Of a stretch of DNA of 64,000 nt, positions 18,093 through 28,590 are shown in pieces. Each line of letters starts with the position of its first letter. The first letter of the stretch is position 1. The DNA lies in the NCBI GenBank assembly GCA_013348845.1, contig CP054675.1, positions 1,745,501 to 1,809,500 on the forward strand, in the 5' to 3' direction. A program made the translations under genes and the position numbers. The notes under the pieces are model-generated. The model saw nothing but the letters and a program-made list of their open reading frames with translations, was not told the origin of the DNA and did not search any database. The stretch comes from Candidatus Tepidiaquacella proteinivora (GTDB lineage: Bacteria; Bacteroidota; Ignavibacteria; Tepidaquicellales; Tepidaquicellaceae).

Positions 18093-21000
18093 TTAATTAA
18101 TAGAAATATTTTTTTCACCGAATAATTTTATGAGCTCATTTAAAAATTCAATTGTTGGTTTAACCTTAAAATCTTTAACCCTAAAAAGCCTTGAAGATAA
18201 ACCATTTCCATTTACACATTCTCCATTTTTGTTATAATTATTGCATGTATGAAAATAAATATTACATGTACCCGGATTTCTTTCTATAAGATTTTTAAAT
18301 ATTTTTAATTCAGTATCATAATTTTTGTTTTCGAAAAGGGTTATTACAATATTAGTTGCTAATTTTTCCTGAAATTTTTCTATATGATAAATATTTTCAA
18401 CAATCAATTTTATTTTATCTCCGTTTTCCTCTGCTTTTGCTTCAACAAAAACAAGATTATTGTTTTTTATAAGTTCTGCTTTATTTTCAATTAAACTATT
18501 GAATCCAATACATTCTGCCTTACCGTAAAAATCAATTAGATTAAAAGTAACAAATTTATTTCCCCTCTTGGAATACTTACCTTCCACATCACTTACCACA
18601 CCTGCGGCTCTTATGTTAGCCGGTATATCTTCCGGAGCAACCCCTTTAATGTCTTCACCTAAAGAAAAATTTACAAAGTTCTTTATTAAATTATTGTATT
18701 TTGATAAAGGATGTCCCGTAAGAAAAAATCCAATTGCTTCTTTTTCTTTGTTAAACTTTTCTTTTTCTGGAAATTCGTCATACTTCTCAAGAATAAAATC
18801 TTCAGTTTTTTCCTTTAATACATTGAGCTTAATGTTTGCATCAAAGAGTAACTCCTGACCATTTGCTTCTGGTTTTTCCTTGTATCTTTGCACATATAAA
18901 AGCGTTCTTTCTAAATTTGAAAATAACGTATTCCGGTTAGGCTCCAGAGAATCAAAAGCACCTGCATAAATTAAAAACTCAACCGCTTTTTTATTTACTA
19001 ATCTTAAATCAACTCTTTTTAAAAAATCAACAAAATCTATATATTTACCATTACTTTCTCTTTCCTGAACAATATTTTCCGCAGCTTTTTCGCCTACATT
19101 TTTTATTGCGCTTAAACCATATAGTATACAATTTTCTTCATTCGCATTAGTATTATCTGCGTATTTAACTTCAAAACCTGATAAACTTGAATTGATGTCT
19201 GGTTGTTTTAACTTGATACCCATTCTACGGCATTCTTCAGCAAGGAGTTGTAATTCTGCATCGTTGTCTTTTCTACAATCAAGAGATACAGCAAGAAACT
19301 CCAGAGGGAAGTGAGCTTTTAAATATGCTGTATAAAAAGCAAGAATAGAATAAGCAACACCGTGAGATTTATTAAATCCATAATCAGCAAAACTTTGTAT
19401 CAAATTAAATATTTCTGCTGCCGTCTTTTTATCTACTCCATTTTGCACAGCACCTTTCAAAAAATCATTTTTCAGTTGTTTCATCTTTTCAGGGATTTTC
19501 TTACCCATTGCTTTTCTCATATTATCTGCCTGCGCCATTGTAAACCCGGCAACTTCCCTTGCAATTTGCATTGCCTGTTCCTGAAACACTATTATACCGT
19601 AAGTTTCTTTTAACACATTTTCTAATTTCGGATGCAGATAAGACACGGGTTTTTTCCCAAATCTCTTTTCAATGAAATCAGGAATAAACTTCATTGGTCC
19701 AGGTCTGTAAAGAGCATTCATTGCCGCAAGGTCATTAATATTTCTTGGTTTTAACTTTGAGAGATATTCACGCATTTTACTTTTTGAAAACTGAAATATT
19801 CCAATTGTTGCACCACTTGAGAATAACTCAAAAGTCTTTTTATCATCAAGAGGAATTGTTTCCGGGGTAATATTAAGATTATACCTCTTATTTACTTTAT
19901 CAATTGTTCGTTGAATAACTTTTAATTCTTTTAGCCCTAAAAAATCTATCTTAATCAACCCTGCATCTTCGAGTGAATTCATATCATACTGTGTAACAAA
20001 TATATTTTCTTTTGGGACTTTAGATAACGGGACATAATCGGTTACATCACTTGGGGTTATTACAATTCCCGAAGCATGTATTGATGGATTTTTATTAAGG
20101 TTTTCAAGTATAAAGCTATATTCAAGAAGTTTTTTCTTGAGTTGTTTTTTTTCTTCTGTTCCTGTTTTAAAATAATTTTTGAATTCTACAACCTCTTTAA
20201 TACATTCGGAAAGTGATTTAGTCCTTCCGAAAAGACTTGGAATAGTTTTTGTTAAATTATTTATCTCGTTGTAAGGAAAATTTAAAACCCTGCCAACATC
20301 TTTAAGTACTCCCCTTGAGGCAAGTTTATTAAATGTAACTATTTGTGCAACTGCATTTTCACCATATTTTTCTTTTGCATATTGTATGACCTCATCTCTT
20401 CTATCATCCTGAAAATCTATATCTATATCCGGCATTGATATTCTCTCCGGATTTAAAAATCTCTCAAATAATAAATTATAATCAAGAGGATTAACATTAG
20501 TTATTCCAAGACAATAACACACAAGTGACCCTGCAGCACTTCCTCTTCCGGGCCCAATTAATATTCCTTTTTGTTTTGCAAATTTGATAAAGTCCTGAAC
20601 AATTAAAAAATAACCACTGAATTTCATTTTATAAATTATAGATAACTCATAATTCACCCTCTCTTCAATTTCCTTAGTTACTTTTGTAAATCTTCTTTTT
20701 AATCCTTCTCTTACCAGACTTTCAAGGTATAAATCTAAATTAGTTTTTCCATCCTTCAGTTCAATATTTTCCGCTGAAAATTCCTTAGGAACCGGAAACT
20801 TTGGCATAAAGTATTCTTTTGTATCAAGGTTCACATTGCATTTTTCAGCAATCTCTATTGTTGACTTGATTGCTTCCGGAAAATCTTTGAACAAAGAACA
20901 CATCTCTTCCGTAGATTTGAAATAAATCTCTTCTGTCCCATACCTAAAATCAGAGATTATTTTTGAATAATCAATATTTTTACTTTGCTTGGCGCTAATA

Positions 21001-21740
21001 TGTAAATAAATGTTATGGGCAATCGCATGACTTTTCTTTATATAGTGTATATCATTTGTTGCTACAAGTTTTAAATTATGCTTCTTTGCTATCCTGGGAA
21101 GTTCTTTCAGAACTAATTTTTCACTTTCTAATGTCAAATGATTTTGCAGTTCGCAGTAAAAATCATTCCCGAAAATATCTTTATAAACCCCTGCCATTTC
21201 ATTTGCTTTCTTGAGATTATCCCTTACTATATAAGCAGATAAAACACCCCCTGCACAAGCAGAAAGAGCAATGATTCCTTCTCTGTATTGATGTAATACT
21301 TCTAAATCTATACGCGGTTTTTTGTAGAACCCTTCCGTATGTCCTATTGAATTTAATTTTATTAAGTTTTTATATCCTGTATTATTTTTGGCAAGCAGAA
21401 CAAGATGTGCATAATTAAGATTTGAAACAGAAAGCCCATCTGTATTTTCAGTGCTTATATCATCTTCTAAAGCAAAAGTATCATCTTCATTTGTATCTTT
21501 GTTTCCCTTTTCAAATCTTGAAGATGCCTGTGCTACGTATGCTTCGAACCCTATTATTGGTTTAATTCCTGCCTCTTTACATTTTTTATAAAATTCTATA
21601 ACTCCATACATTACACCATGGTCTGTTAATGCTAAAGCCTTCATTTTATTATCTACTGCTTCTTTTACAAGCCCTTCAATTGAGCAAATTGCGTCAAGAA
21701 TTGAGTAATGTGAATGATTGTGTAAGTGGATAAATTCCAT
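18093..21740 (-). CDS. dnaE: DNA polymerase III alpha subunit
   Basis: The product is the replicative polymerase, 1215 residues from the ATG at 21740. A TTG at 21752 would add four residues, but FIHLHNHSHYS normally follows the first methionine closely. The PHP domain occupies about 1-280, with HLHNHS, ALTDHG, GFEAYV and TNDIHY metal ligands. An acidic, low-complexity insertion lies at about 70-105. The palm has GPGRGSAAGSL and the catalytic PDIDIDF at about 437-443. Finger, helix-hairpin-helix and OB domains (AAGVVSDVEGKYSKRGNKFVTF near 1010-1030) follow. It is of the DnaE1 type; no DnaQ exonuclease is fused. Confidence 0.95.
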   Translation of the reverse strand: MEFIHLHNHSHYSILDAICSIEGLVKEAVDNKMKALALTDHGVMYGVIEFYKKCKEAGIKPIIGFEAYVAQASSRFEKGNKDTNEDDTFALEDDISTENTDGLSVSNLNYAHLVLLAKNNTGYKNLIKLNSIGHTEGFYKKPRIDLEVLHQYREGIIALSACAGGVLSAYIVRDNLKKANEMAGVYKDIFGNDFYCELQNHLTLESEKLVLKELPRIAKKHNLKLVATNDIHYIKKSHAIAHNIYLHISAKQSKNIDYSKIISDFRYGTEEIYFKSTEEMCSLFKDFPEAIKSTIEIAEKCNVNLDTKEYFMPKFPVPKEFSAENIELKDGKTNLDLYLESLVREGLKRRFTKVTKEIEERVNYELSIIYKMKFSGYFLIVQDFIKFAKQKGILIGPGRGSAAGSLVCYCLGITNVNPLDYNLLFERFLNPERISMPDIDIDFQDDRRDEVIQYAKEKYGENAVAQIVTFNKLASRGVLKDVGRVLNFPYNEINNLTKTIPSLFGRTKSLSECIKEVVEFKNYFKTGTEEKKQLKKKLLEYSFILENLNKNPSIHASGIVITPSDVTDYVPLSKVPKENIFVTQYDMNSLEDAGLIKIDFLGLKELKVIQRTIDKVNKRYNLNITPETIPLDDKKTFELFSSGATIGIFQFSKSKMREYLSKLKPRNINDLAAMNALYRPGPMKFIPDFIEKRFGKKPVSYLHPKLENVLKETYGIIVFQEQAMQIAREVAGFTMAQADNMRKAMGKKIPEKMKQLKNDFLKGAVQNGVDKKTAAEIFNLIQSFADYGFNKSHGVAYSILAFYTAYLKAHFPLEFLAVSLDCRKDNDAELQLLAEECRRMGIKLKQPDINSSLSGFEVKYADNTNANEENCILYGLSAIKNVGEKAAENIVQERESNGKYIDFVDFLKRVDLRLVNKKAVEFLIYAGAFDSLEPNRNTLFSNLERTLLYVQRYKEKPEANGQELLFDANIKLNVLKEKTEDFILEKYDEFPEKEKFNKEKEAIGFFLTGHPLSKYNNLIKNFVNFSLGEDIKGVAPEDIPANIRAAGVVSDVEGKYSKRGNKFVTFNLIDFYGKAECIGFNSLIENKAELIKNNNLVFVEAKAEENGDKIKLIVENIYHIEKFQEKLATNIVITLFENKNYDTELKIFKNLIERNPGTCNIYFHTCNNYNKNGECVNGNGLSSRLFRVKDFKVKPTIEFLNELIKLFGEKNISIN

Positions 21741-21934
21741 AACTATTTCCAAAATTAAAAATTATGAATTAAGATTAAAGAGAAAAAAAATTTTTTTAAG
21801 AAATTCTTTAAGAATTTTTTATTTTAATTTAATTTTTTATTGTCTCGGCTTATAAAAAGTTTGTATCAGTTTTGTATTGTAATTTAAATAATACAAATAA
21901 TTTATTAACTTATTATTAATGCTTATATAAATAA

Positions 21935-24820
21935 ATGAGAATTAAATTGAAAAATCGTTTATTTTCTTCGTTTGCTTTTTTATTATTTGTTTTTTCATTC
22001 AAAGCCTTTTCTCAATTATATCAGGGACCCGCAACTGGTTCTGTACCTTATGGGGTTACAGTATCAACAGACAATTTTATTGGATTATATGAACCCCAAC
22101 CTATTCCACCTACTATTCAAAGACCAGTAAGAAATAAAATTCCCTTTGAAAAATATCCTGACGGTATGAATAAAACCCCTGCTTCTGCACCTGAAGGGGC
22201 AAATTACTTTGTTGATCCATCAGGAGAAAATCCTTATAACTTAAACGAACCCGAACCTGTTGTAATTAAAAGTTTTCAGGGGTTCCTTGACCCTGGCAAC
22301 TATATACCACCTGACCAATATATAGCAGTTGGTCCGACACATGTAGTTGCAGTGGATAATAGCAGGTTCAGAATTTTTGATAAAAAAGGAAAACACATAA
22401 AAACTATAAATATTGATTATTGGTTTTCAAGTACATTAGGGGGTGTCAATGCTTTTGACCCAAAAGTTCAGTATGATAATTTTGCAAAAAGATGGATAAT
22501 GGTTTGGCTTCATGTGGATAACATAAATAGTAAAAGTTATTTTCTAATATCTGTTTCAGATGATTCCATTCCCCTTGGGTTCTGGAACAACTGGGCATTA
22601 CCTTCAAATGTTAACGGTTCAACTTTTTCTAATGACTGGGGAGATTATGAAGGGGTGGGATTCGATACCCAGGCAATTTATATAACTGCTAACCAATTTG
22701 GTTTTAATGCTGGTTTTCGTGGTTCAAAAATAAGAATAATTAATAAATCGTATTTATACAATACTGCCCCTGCAGAAGTTGTCTGGACTGATTTATGGGA
22801 TATTAGAGATCCTGCAAATTATAGCGTTAGAACTTTTAATGTAAGACCTTCTATATTTATTACTCCCAATATATCAAATAATGATTATTATCTTGTAGTT
22901 CATTCTCCATATCAGACAGGAACATTTTTTACATTATATAAGATTTCAAATCCACTTACAAATCCTGTTATGACAGGTGTTAATATTCCTGTTACTCAAT
23001 ACTCCGCACCTACACAGGCAAAACAGCTTGGTGGGGGAACTCCCTTAATAGAAAGTGGAGATGTTGCTTTACGGTTTGAACCAGTGTATAAAAACGGTAA
23101 TATATGGTGCGTTCATCAGGTGCGTAGTGGAACCGGAGGCGCATATTCAAGTGTTCGTTATTTGAGATTTAATACAAATACAAATGAAGTCATTGAAGAC
23201 GGTGCTATGGGATTAGATGGATACTGGCATTTTTACCCCTCGCTTATGTTAGATAAAAATAACAATGTCATTATTACTTATTCACGATCTGGGTTATCCG
23301 AATATATTGGTGCATATTTCACTACACGGTTAAATTCTATGCCACCTAATATTTTAACCGGAAGTAAGTTATTACAGGCAGGAAAGGCAAACTATGTTAA
23401 GACATTTGGAAGTGGCAGAAACAGATGGGGCGATTATAACGGTATCTGGGTTGACCCTTCAGATGAATATAATATATGGATGATTACTCAATATGCTGAA
23501 CTACCTGTTAATACCTGGGCATGTCAGGTCAGTCATGCAAGATTAATTCCTCTTGATGGAAAACATATTGCTTCTGATAAAGATAGTTTGGTTTTTGGAT
23601 CTGTTGAAGTAAATCATTTAAGTGATACATTAAAATTTTCTGTCAGAAGTTTAGGTAATGATACTCTTGTCATTTCAAAAATTAATTTAAGTAATACACA
23701 ATTTCTTTTAACAGATAATTATTCTTACCCAATAAAACTCGGGTATAACCAATCGCAAGAATTTCATTTATTATTTAATCCTACGACACCCGGAAATTAC
23801 AAAGATTCTTTAAGTATTTTATCTAATGCAGAAAACATTAATATTATACTAAAAGCAAAATCTTATAAAATCAATCCTGCTGTATCAGAAAGATTTTACG
23901 CTGTTACTGGTTCTCAATCCAACGGCGCCTTTCTTCAAATCGATGATTCTACAGGAAATGGAACCGAAATAGGATTAACTGGTTTCGTAGACATTAGGTC
24001 GATTTCTATTCGCAGAAGCGATAATGTAATTTTTGGATGCATACCCGGATCAGTTCAGTCAAAATTGGTTAGAATTAATTCCTCCCAGGGTGATGCATAT
24101 CTTACATATAATATGCCTATTCCTAACATTGTGGCAATTGCATTTGATTATAATGATGATCTTTACTGTGGTACTCAGGATGGTAAACTTTATAAGTATA
24201 AAATTTCTACCAGTGATACTATGTTTATCGGACTTACTGATATAACTAATTTATACGGTATTACTATTAATCCTTTAAATAATGAACTTTGGGGTATCTC
24301 GTTAAACAATAAGATTTATAAAATTAATAAAACAAATGCTAATTCAACTTTTATTGGTACCCCGGGTTTTACATTAACGCCTTCTATAGCTTTTGACAAG
24401 GACGGGAATTTATTCGGGATATCAGGGCTTGGCAATCAGGTTTCATCATTAATTAAATATGATACATTGTCTGGTAGCGCTACTATAATTGGTAGTATTG
24501 GCTTTAAAGCTGTTAATTCACTTGCAATATCTTATTCTGATTACACAAACATTCCTTTATCTTATAAACTTTATCAAAACTATCCTAATCCATTTAATCC
24601 CAAAACAACAATAAAAATAGATTTACCCAAAACTTCAAATGTTCAACTTGAAATTTTTGATGTACTTGGTAGAAATATTTATAAGGTTACAGAAGGAGTT
24701 TATCAGACTGGAACTTATATCTTTACATGGGAAGCCTCTAACTATTCTTCCGGAATTTATTTTTGCAGACTTAAAACAGAGAATTTTTCAACTTATATTA
24801 AGATGGTATTGATCAAGTAA
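21935..24820 (+). CDS. large secreted T9SS cargo protein with choice-of-anchor-like and propeller-like parts
   Basis: The 961-residue protein has a signal peptide (about 1-26, ending SFKAFSQ). A long N-terminal region with several aromatic and aspartate motifs (YIAVGPTHVVAVDN, GDYEGVGFDTQAIYITAN) follows, resembling extracellular repeat-propeller proteins. Residues of about 545-650 look like a choice-of-anchor D immunoglobulin-like domain (LVFGSVEVNHLSDTLKFSV). Then a YVTN/PQQ-like propeller stretch leads to the T9SS sorting domain (LYQNYPNPFNPKTTIKIDL, FDVLGRNIYKV, ending KMVLIK). No catalytic motif is evident. Surface binding or structural roles are inference. Confidence 0.8.
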   Translation: MRIKLKNRLFSSFAFLLFVFSFKAFSQLYQGPATGSVPYGVTVSTDNFIGLYEPQPIPPTIQRPVRNKIPFEKYPDGMNKTPASAPEGANYFVDPSGENPYNLNEPEPVVIKSFQGFLDPGNYIPPDQYIAVGPTHVVAVDNSRFRIFDKKGKHIKTINIDYWFSSTLGGVNAFDPKVQYDNFAKRWIMVWLHVDNINSKSYFLISVSDDSIPLGFWNNWALPSNVNGSTFSNDWGDYEGVGFDTQAIYITANQFGFNAGFRGSKIRIINKSYLYNTAPAEVVWTDLWDIRDPANYSVRTFNVRPSIFITPNISNNDYYLVVHSPYQTGTFFTLYKISNPLTNPVMTGVNIPVTQYSAPTQAKQLGGGTPLIESGDVALRFEPVYKNGNIWCVHQVRSGTGGAYSSVRYLRFNTNTNEVIEDGAMGLDGYWHFYPSLMLDKNNNVIITYSRSGLSEYIGAYFTTRLNSMPPNILTGSKLLQAGKANYVKTFGSGRNRWGDYNGIWVDPSDEYNIWMITQYAELPVNTWACQVSHARLIPLDGKHIASDKDSLVFGSVEVNHLSDTLKFSVRSLGNDTLVISKINLSNTQFLLTDNYSYPIKLGYNQSQEFHLLFNPTTPGNYKDSLSILSNAENINIILKAKSYKINPAVSERFYAVTGSQSNGAFLQIDDSTGNGTEIGLTGFVDIRSISIRRSDNVIFGCIPGSVQSKLVRINSSQGDAYLTYNMPIPNIVAIAFDYNDDLYCGTQDGKLYKYKISTSDTMFIGLTDITNLYGITINPLNNELWGISLNNKIYKINKTNANSTFIGTPGFTLTPSIAFDKDGNLFGISGLGNQVSSLIKYDTLSGSATIIGSIGFKAVNSLAISYSDYTNIPLSYKLYQNYPNPFNPKTTIKIDLPKTSNVQLEIFDVLGRNIYKVTEGVYQTGTYIFTWEASNYSSGIYFCRLKTENFSTYIKMVLIK

Positions 24821-25031
24821 GTCTACCAAATTCTGATTTTGAACTGTGCGGTAATGTAAAAATAATACCTTACTTTTTAACATTTGATTTTAAAATTTGT
24901 TTTTATATATTAAAAAAACGTTAAATATGGAAAAACACTGCTGCATTTACCATAACAAGAACTTCAGATATTTCTTTTACTTAAACAATCAAATTATCTA
25001 ATTCACCATTTCATAAATTAAATTAATCAAA

Positions 25032-26582
25032 ATGAAAAACATTAACAACTTTTGCTTCAAAAATGTAGTAACATTTTTGATTCTGTTCCTGATGGTTTCT
25101 TTAACATTCGCACAGACTCCGCAATATTACAATTTTAATAACGGAACGAGTGCGAATAGTTTTCCTTTTAATATGGCAGCTGGAAAAGCTGTAAACACTC
25201 TATTTTTACCTGGTGCATTTAATCAACCTGCGCCCTTACCATCAGGATATCAAATTACAGCTGTTTATTTTCGTTGCGGTACAACGGGGACTCGTTCATT
25301 TACGAACCTTCATATATTAATGGCTCAGGATACAATTACGTCTCTTACAATGGGGACATTCTATCCCGGGCCCTATGATACAGTATTTGCTAAAGACACC
25401 AGTACATCGAGTACATCTGGAGGGTGGATGAAGATACAATTATCAAAACCCTTTGTTTATGATCCGAATAAGAGTCTTATTACCTTTGTAGGGCAATGTG
25501 GATATACAGGTACTGGTACAACCGTATATAACACTACTGTAAGTCCAAATTATAAAAGAATCTGGTCTGTTGGAGGGTGCCCGTTCACACCATACAGTGG
25601 TGGCGATGCTTCAACCGTTAATTTTGGAGTTGATGTAGAACCAGCAGTGAATTATACACCGGAAGTTATTTACTATAAATTTGAAAATAACCCCGCAGCT
25701 AATCTGGTACTCAATTGTGCTAATCCGGGTGCAGGAGTTAATCCAGCTACTGTTCTGGTGCATACTTTAGGTCCCGGTGGACAATTTGACTCTTGTATGA
25801 TTGGTACGGGTGCTACAAACAGTGGTATTGCTACCGGTTGGGCAACAAATCTTGGTTCAGGAAGTTGGACGATTAGTATGTGGCTTGATAGTTTACCAAA
25901 CAATACTAGTCTATACTATTTGTGGGGGGAAACAACTGGTTCATTCAGATGTTTCCTTGGTGGTGCAGCAGGTGCGGGAAATGTGATCCTCAGAGGAACA
26001 GGAATTACAGATGTTGTTGTTTCGGCGGTTGCTCCCGGACCAACTGCCGTAACTTATGTCTATGACTCTGCTACAGCTACAATTTATGGATACAAAAATG
26101 GAGTTTTAGCTAATTCTGTTGTTCAAACACCATTAAATCTTGCAACCGGTACAGGGTTTAAAGTTGGAGCTTATTCAACATCAGCAGGATTAAATGGTAA
26201 AATGGATGAATTTAGAGTATATAAAAGAGCATTATCCGCAACGCAGGTAGCTGCATCCTGGAATATGGATATTGCCTGTGGATTAGTAACTGGTATGAGT
26301 AAGAATATACCATTACCGGAGACATATATGTTATGTCAGAACTATCCGAATCCATTCAATCCTACTACAAAGATAGGTTTTGCATTACCGAGGTCAGGAT
26401 TTGTAACATTAAAGGTGTATGATATACTCGGGAAAGAAGTAGCGACATTGATAAATGAATATAAGACAGCAGGAAATTATATTTATGAATTCAATGCGTC
26501 AAATCTGTCCACAGGAATATATTTCTATACCTTGAATGTAAATGGATTCACAGATACAAAGAAAATGCTTCTGATAAAGTAA
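25032..26582 (+). CDS. secreted LamG-like protein with T9SS sorting domain
   Basis: The 516-residue protein has a signal peptide (about 1-27, ending LTFAQ), a threonine- and glycine-rich N-terminal region, a concanavalin-like LamG domain (about 215-415, with WTISMWLDSLP and LNGKMDEFRVYKRALS) and a T9SS sorting domain (MLCQNYPNPFNPTTKIGFAL, VYDILGKEVATL, ending KKMLLIK). LamG domains often bind carbohydrates. The gene reads somewhat richer in G and C than its neighbours, probably because of Gly/Ala/Thr content. It follows another T9SS cargo by 211 bases and is closed by a hairpin terminator. Confidence 0.85.
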   Translation: MKNINNFCFKNVVTFLILFLMVSLTFAQTPQYYNFNNGTSANSFPFNMAAGKAVNTLFLPGAFNQPAPLPSGYQITAVYFRCGTTGTRSFTNLHILMAQDTITSLTMGTFYPGPYDTVFAKDTSTSSTSGGWMKIQLSKPFVYDPNKSLITFVGQCGYTGTGTTVYNTTVSPNYKRIWSVGGCPFTPYSGGDASTVNFGVDVEPAVNYTPEVIYYKFENNPAANLVLNCANPGAGVNPATVLVHTLGPGGQFDSCMIGTGATNSGIATGWATNLGSGSWTISMWLDSLPNNTSLYYLWGETTGSFRCFLGGAAGAGNVILRGTGITDVVVSAVAPGPTAVTYVYDSATATIYGYKNGVLANSVVQTPLNLATGTGFKVGAYSTSAGLNGKMDEFRVYKRALSATQVAASWNMDIACGLVTGMSKNIPLPETYMLCQNYPNPFNPTTKIGFALPRSGFVTLKVYDILGKEVATLINEYKTAGNYIYEFNASNLSTGIYFYTLNVNGFTDTKKMLLIK

Positions 26583-26609
26583 TCTGATTTTTTAATATAG
26601 TTATTTTAT

Positions 26610-26653
26610 AAGCCTCTGTTTAACAATATTTTTGTTGAATGGAGGCTTTTTTA
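26610..26653 (+). terminator. Rho-independent terminator after the LamG/T9SS gene
   Basis: AAGCCTC (26610-26616) pairs with GAGGCTT (26642-26648), and an inner TTAACAA/TTGTTGAA extends the stem. TTTTTT follows directly. It begins 28 bases past the stop codon at 26582. Confidence 0.8.
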
Positions 26654-26826
26654 TTAGTTGAAATTAAAATATATTTTTTTTCATATATGGTAAAGTATTA
26701 TATTAATTAATATAAAAATGTTATTACCAGCAATGAGTGTTATTTATTTCCCCCCAATAATTTTGGTATTTAAAATTTACTTTACAATAATTATGTTGAT
26801 AACCCATTATTATTTTGTAAAAGTAT

Positions 26827-28227
26827 ATGTTAGAAATATTAAAAGATAAATCTAATCGTAATCTAATTATAATTACAACTTTAAGTTCTTTTATGACTGC
26901 TTTTATGGGGTCTTCTATTAATGTTGCTTTACCGATGATTGGAAGGGAATTTAATACGAGTACAATGCTGCTGAGCTGGTTAGCAACTGCATATATTATG
27001 ACTACAGCGGTTTTACTTATTCCGATAGGAAGAATGACAGATATATTAGGAAGAACAAAGTTTTTTAAATCTGGTATAATAGTTTTTACAATAGGATCTT
27101 TTTTATGTGGAATTGCAGGTAATGCAACATCTTTATTAATTTTCAGATTATTACAGGGAATAGGAGCATCATTGATTTTTAGTACCGCAACCTCTATTTT
27201 AGTTTCTGCTATACCACCACAAAAAAGGGGGCAGGTATTGGGGATAAACATTACTTCCGTATATACCGGATTGTTGCTCGGACCAACACTTGGCGGGGTA
27301 ATATCAGAAAAACTTGGTTGGCGATATATCTTTTACTTTAATATAATAATAGGGGTAATAATAGTTGTTATTTCGTTTTTGAAATTGAAACAAGACTGGA
27401 TTGAAGCCAAAAATGAGAAATTCGACTTTATTGGCTCAATTATCTTTATGATAGCTTTGGTTTTACTGATGCTTGGATTTACTTTTGTTCCTTCTATAAC
27501 GGGTTTTGCAATGATTTTAGGGGGAACTATTATTTTTTTCTCTTTTGTATTAATAGAAAAAAGAACTACCCATCCCGTAGTTAATATTAATATTTTTAAA
27601 ACAAATAAAACATTTACATTCTCCAATCTTGCTGCTTTAATTAATTATAGTGCTACTTTTGCAATTGGATTTTTGATGAGCTTGTATTTACAGAATATAA
27701 AAAACTTTACCCCTTCTAAAACAGGGTTGATTCTTGCTGTGCAACCACTTTTTATGGCTCTTTTTTCACCTTTTGCAGGAAAACTGTCTGATAAAATAGA
27801 ACCGCAGAAAATTGCTTCAGCTGGAATGGGATTAATTACTATCATACTAATCGTATTAGGATTTATCAATCAGGATTTTAATATCTATTTTATTATTACA
27901 GGACTTGGGATTTTAGGAATTGGGTTTGCTCTTTTTTCATCTCCTAATACAAATGCTGTTATGAGTTCTGTTGAAAAGAAATATTACGGTATTGCATCTT
28001 CAATATTGTCTTCAGTAAGATTATGTGGGCAAATGTTCAGTATGGGATTTGTAATTGTTATTTTTTCATTGTTGTTAGGTTCTAAACAGCAGATTTCGGG
28101 CGGGGGAGAAGGAAATTTTATTTTGAGTATTAAAATTGCATTTTGGATATTTGCATTTTTGTGTTTTATTGGTATTTTTGCCTCTTTGGCAAGAGGTAAA
28201 ATCCACACAGGGGAGGAAGAATATTAA
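26827..28227 (+). CDS. MFS drug-resistance-type transporter (DHA2, 14 helices)
   Basis: The 466-residue protein is a polytopic MFS member with about fourteen helices. It shows SSFMTAFMGSSINVALPMIGREF with the helix-1 motif D1-like region, the loop motif A as GRMTDILGRTKFF, the antiporter motif C in GLLLGPTLGGVISEKLGWRYIF and a second loop with GKLSDKIEPQKI. This corresponds to EmrB/QacA-type proton antiporters that expel hydrophobic compounds. No adjacent EmrA or TetR-type gene is visible. Neighbouring genes give no clue to its substrate. Confidence 0.87.
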   Translation: MLEILKDKSNRNLIIITTLSSFMTAFMGSSINVALPMIGREFNTSTMLLSWLATAYIMTTAVLLIPIGRMTDILGRTKFFKSGIIVFTIGSFLCGIAGNATSLLIFRLLQGIGASLIFSTATSILVSAIPPQKRGQVLGINITSVYTGLLLGPTLGGVISEKLGWRYIFYFNIIIGVIIVVISFLKLKQDWIEAKNEKFDFIGSIIFMIALVLLMLGFTFVPSITGFAMILGGTIIFFSFVLIEKRTTHPVVNINIFKTNKTFTFSNLAALINYSATFAIGFLMSLYLQNIKNFTPSKTGLILAVQPLFMALFSPFAGKLSDKIEPQKIASAGMGLITIILIVLGFINQDFNIYFIITGLGILGIGFALFSSPNTNAVMSSVEKKYYGIASSILSSVRLCGQMFSMGFVIVIFSLLLGSKQQISGGGEGNFILSIKIAFWIFAFLCFIGIFASLARGKIHTGEEEY

Positions 28228-28362
28228 ACTTTAAAAATTTTTCACATTAATTTGTTGAAATTATACCTAAATAAATAAATTTGTATTTGGTATTTATTGT
28301 TTTCTATTGAATAATGAAATAATTTGTAATAATTTTAATTAGCTCTTTGAAAATTCGTTTTA

Positions 28363-28503
28363 TGTATTGGGGTGCTGTCAACCCTTCTGTAAAAGAAGGT
28401 TCTTTCCTTGCTAAAGCATTTGTATCTTTTGTTAGCAATGGAAAGTAGGCTGAGAACATACCCATAGAACCTGATACGGGTAATACCGGCGTAGGAAATT
28501 ACA
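28363..28503 (+). promoter_or_regulatory. thiamine pyrophosphate (TPP) riboswitch, THI element
   Basis: The conserved THI-box elements appear in order: GGGGTGC at 28369, GGCTGAGA followed by ACCC after it, GAACCTGATACGGGTAATAC and CGGCGTAGGAAA. TGTA at 28363 pairs with TACA at 28500 to close P1. P3 is extended, with CTTTCC-TTGCTAA pairing with TTAGCAA-TGGAAAG, and a small extra CCTTCT/AGAAGG hairpin precedes it. It lies in the leader of a TonB-dependent receptor gene and is followed by a strong terminator, so TPP should repress transcription of that gene. Confidence 0.95.
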
Positions 28504-28516
28504 AAAACAATTTTTC

Positions 28517-28590
28517 AACGCTTAAATTTTTTCTCTTTTATGTTTTGATTCGATGTTATCAGGTTCGGAAAAAATTTAAGCGTTTTTTTT
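28517..28590 (+). terminator. riboswitch-controlled intrinsic terminator
   Basis: A perfect 17-bp stem is formed by 28517-28533 and 28568-28584 (core CGCTTAAATTTTTTC), with a 34-base loop and an eight-T run. The loop segment TATCAGGTTC at 28557-28566 is exactly complementary to GAACCTGATA at 28467-28476 in the aptamer, a likely antiterminator contact. The CDS starts 15 bases after the T-run. Confidence 0.9.

Noticed and set aside
21801-21817. AAATTC/GAATTT hairpin followed by a T-run, terminator-like
   Set aside because: It lies between divergent genes, at neither gene's 3' end, and is made of simple A/T sequence; probably chance.
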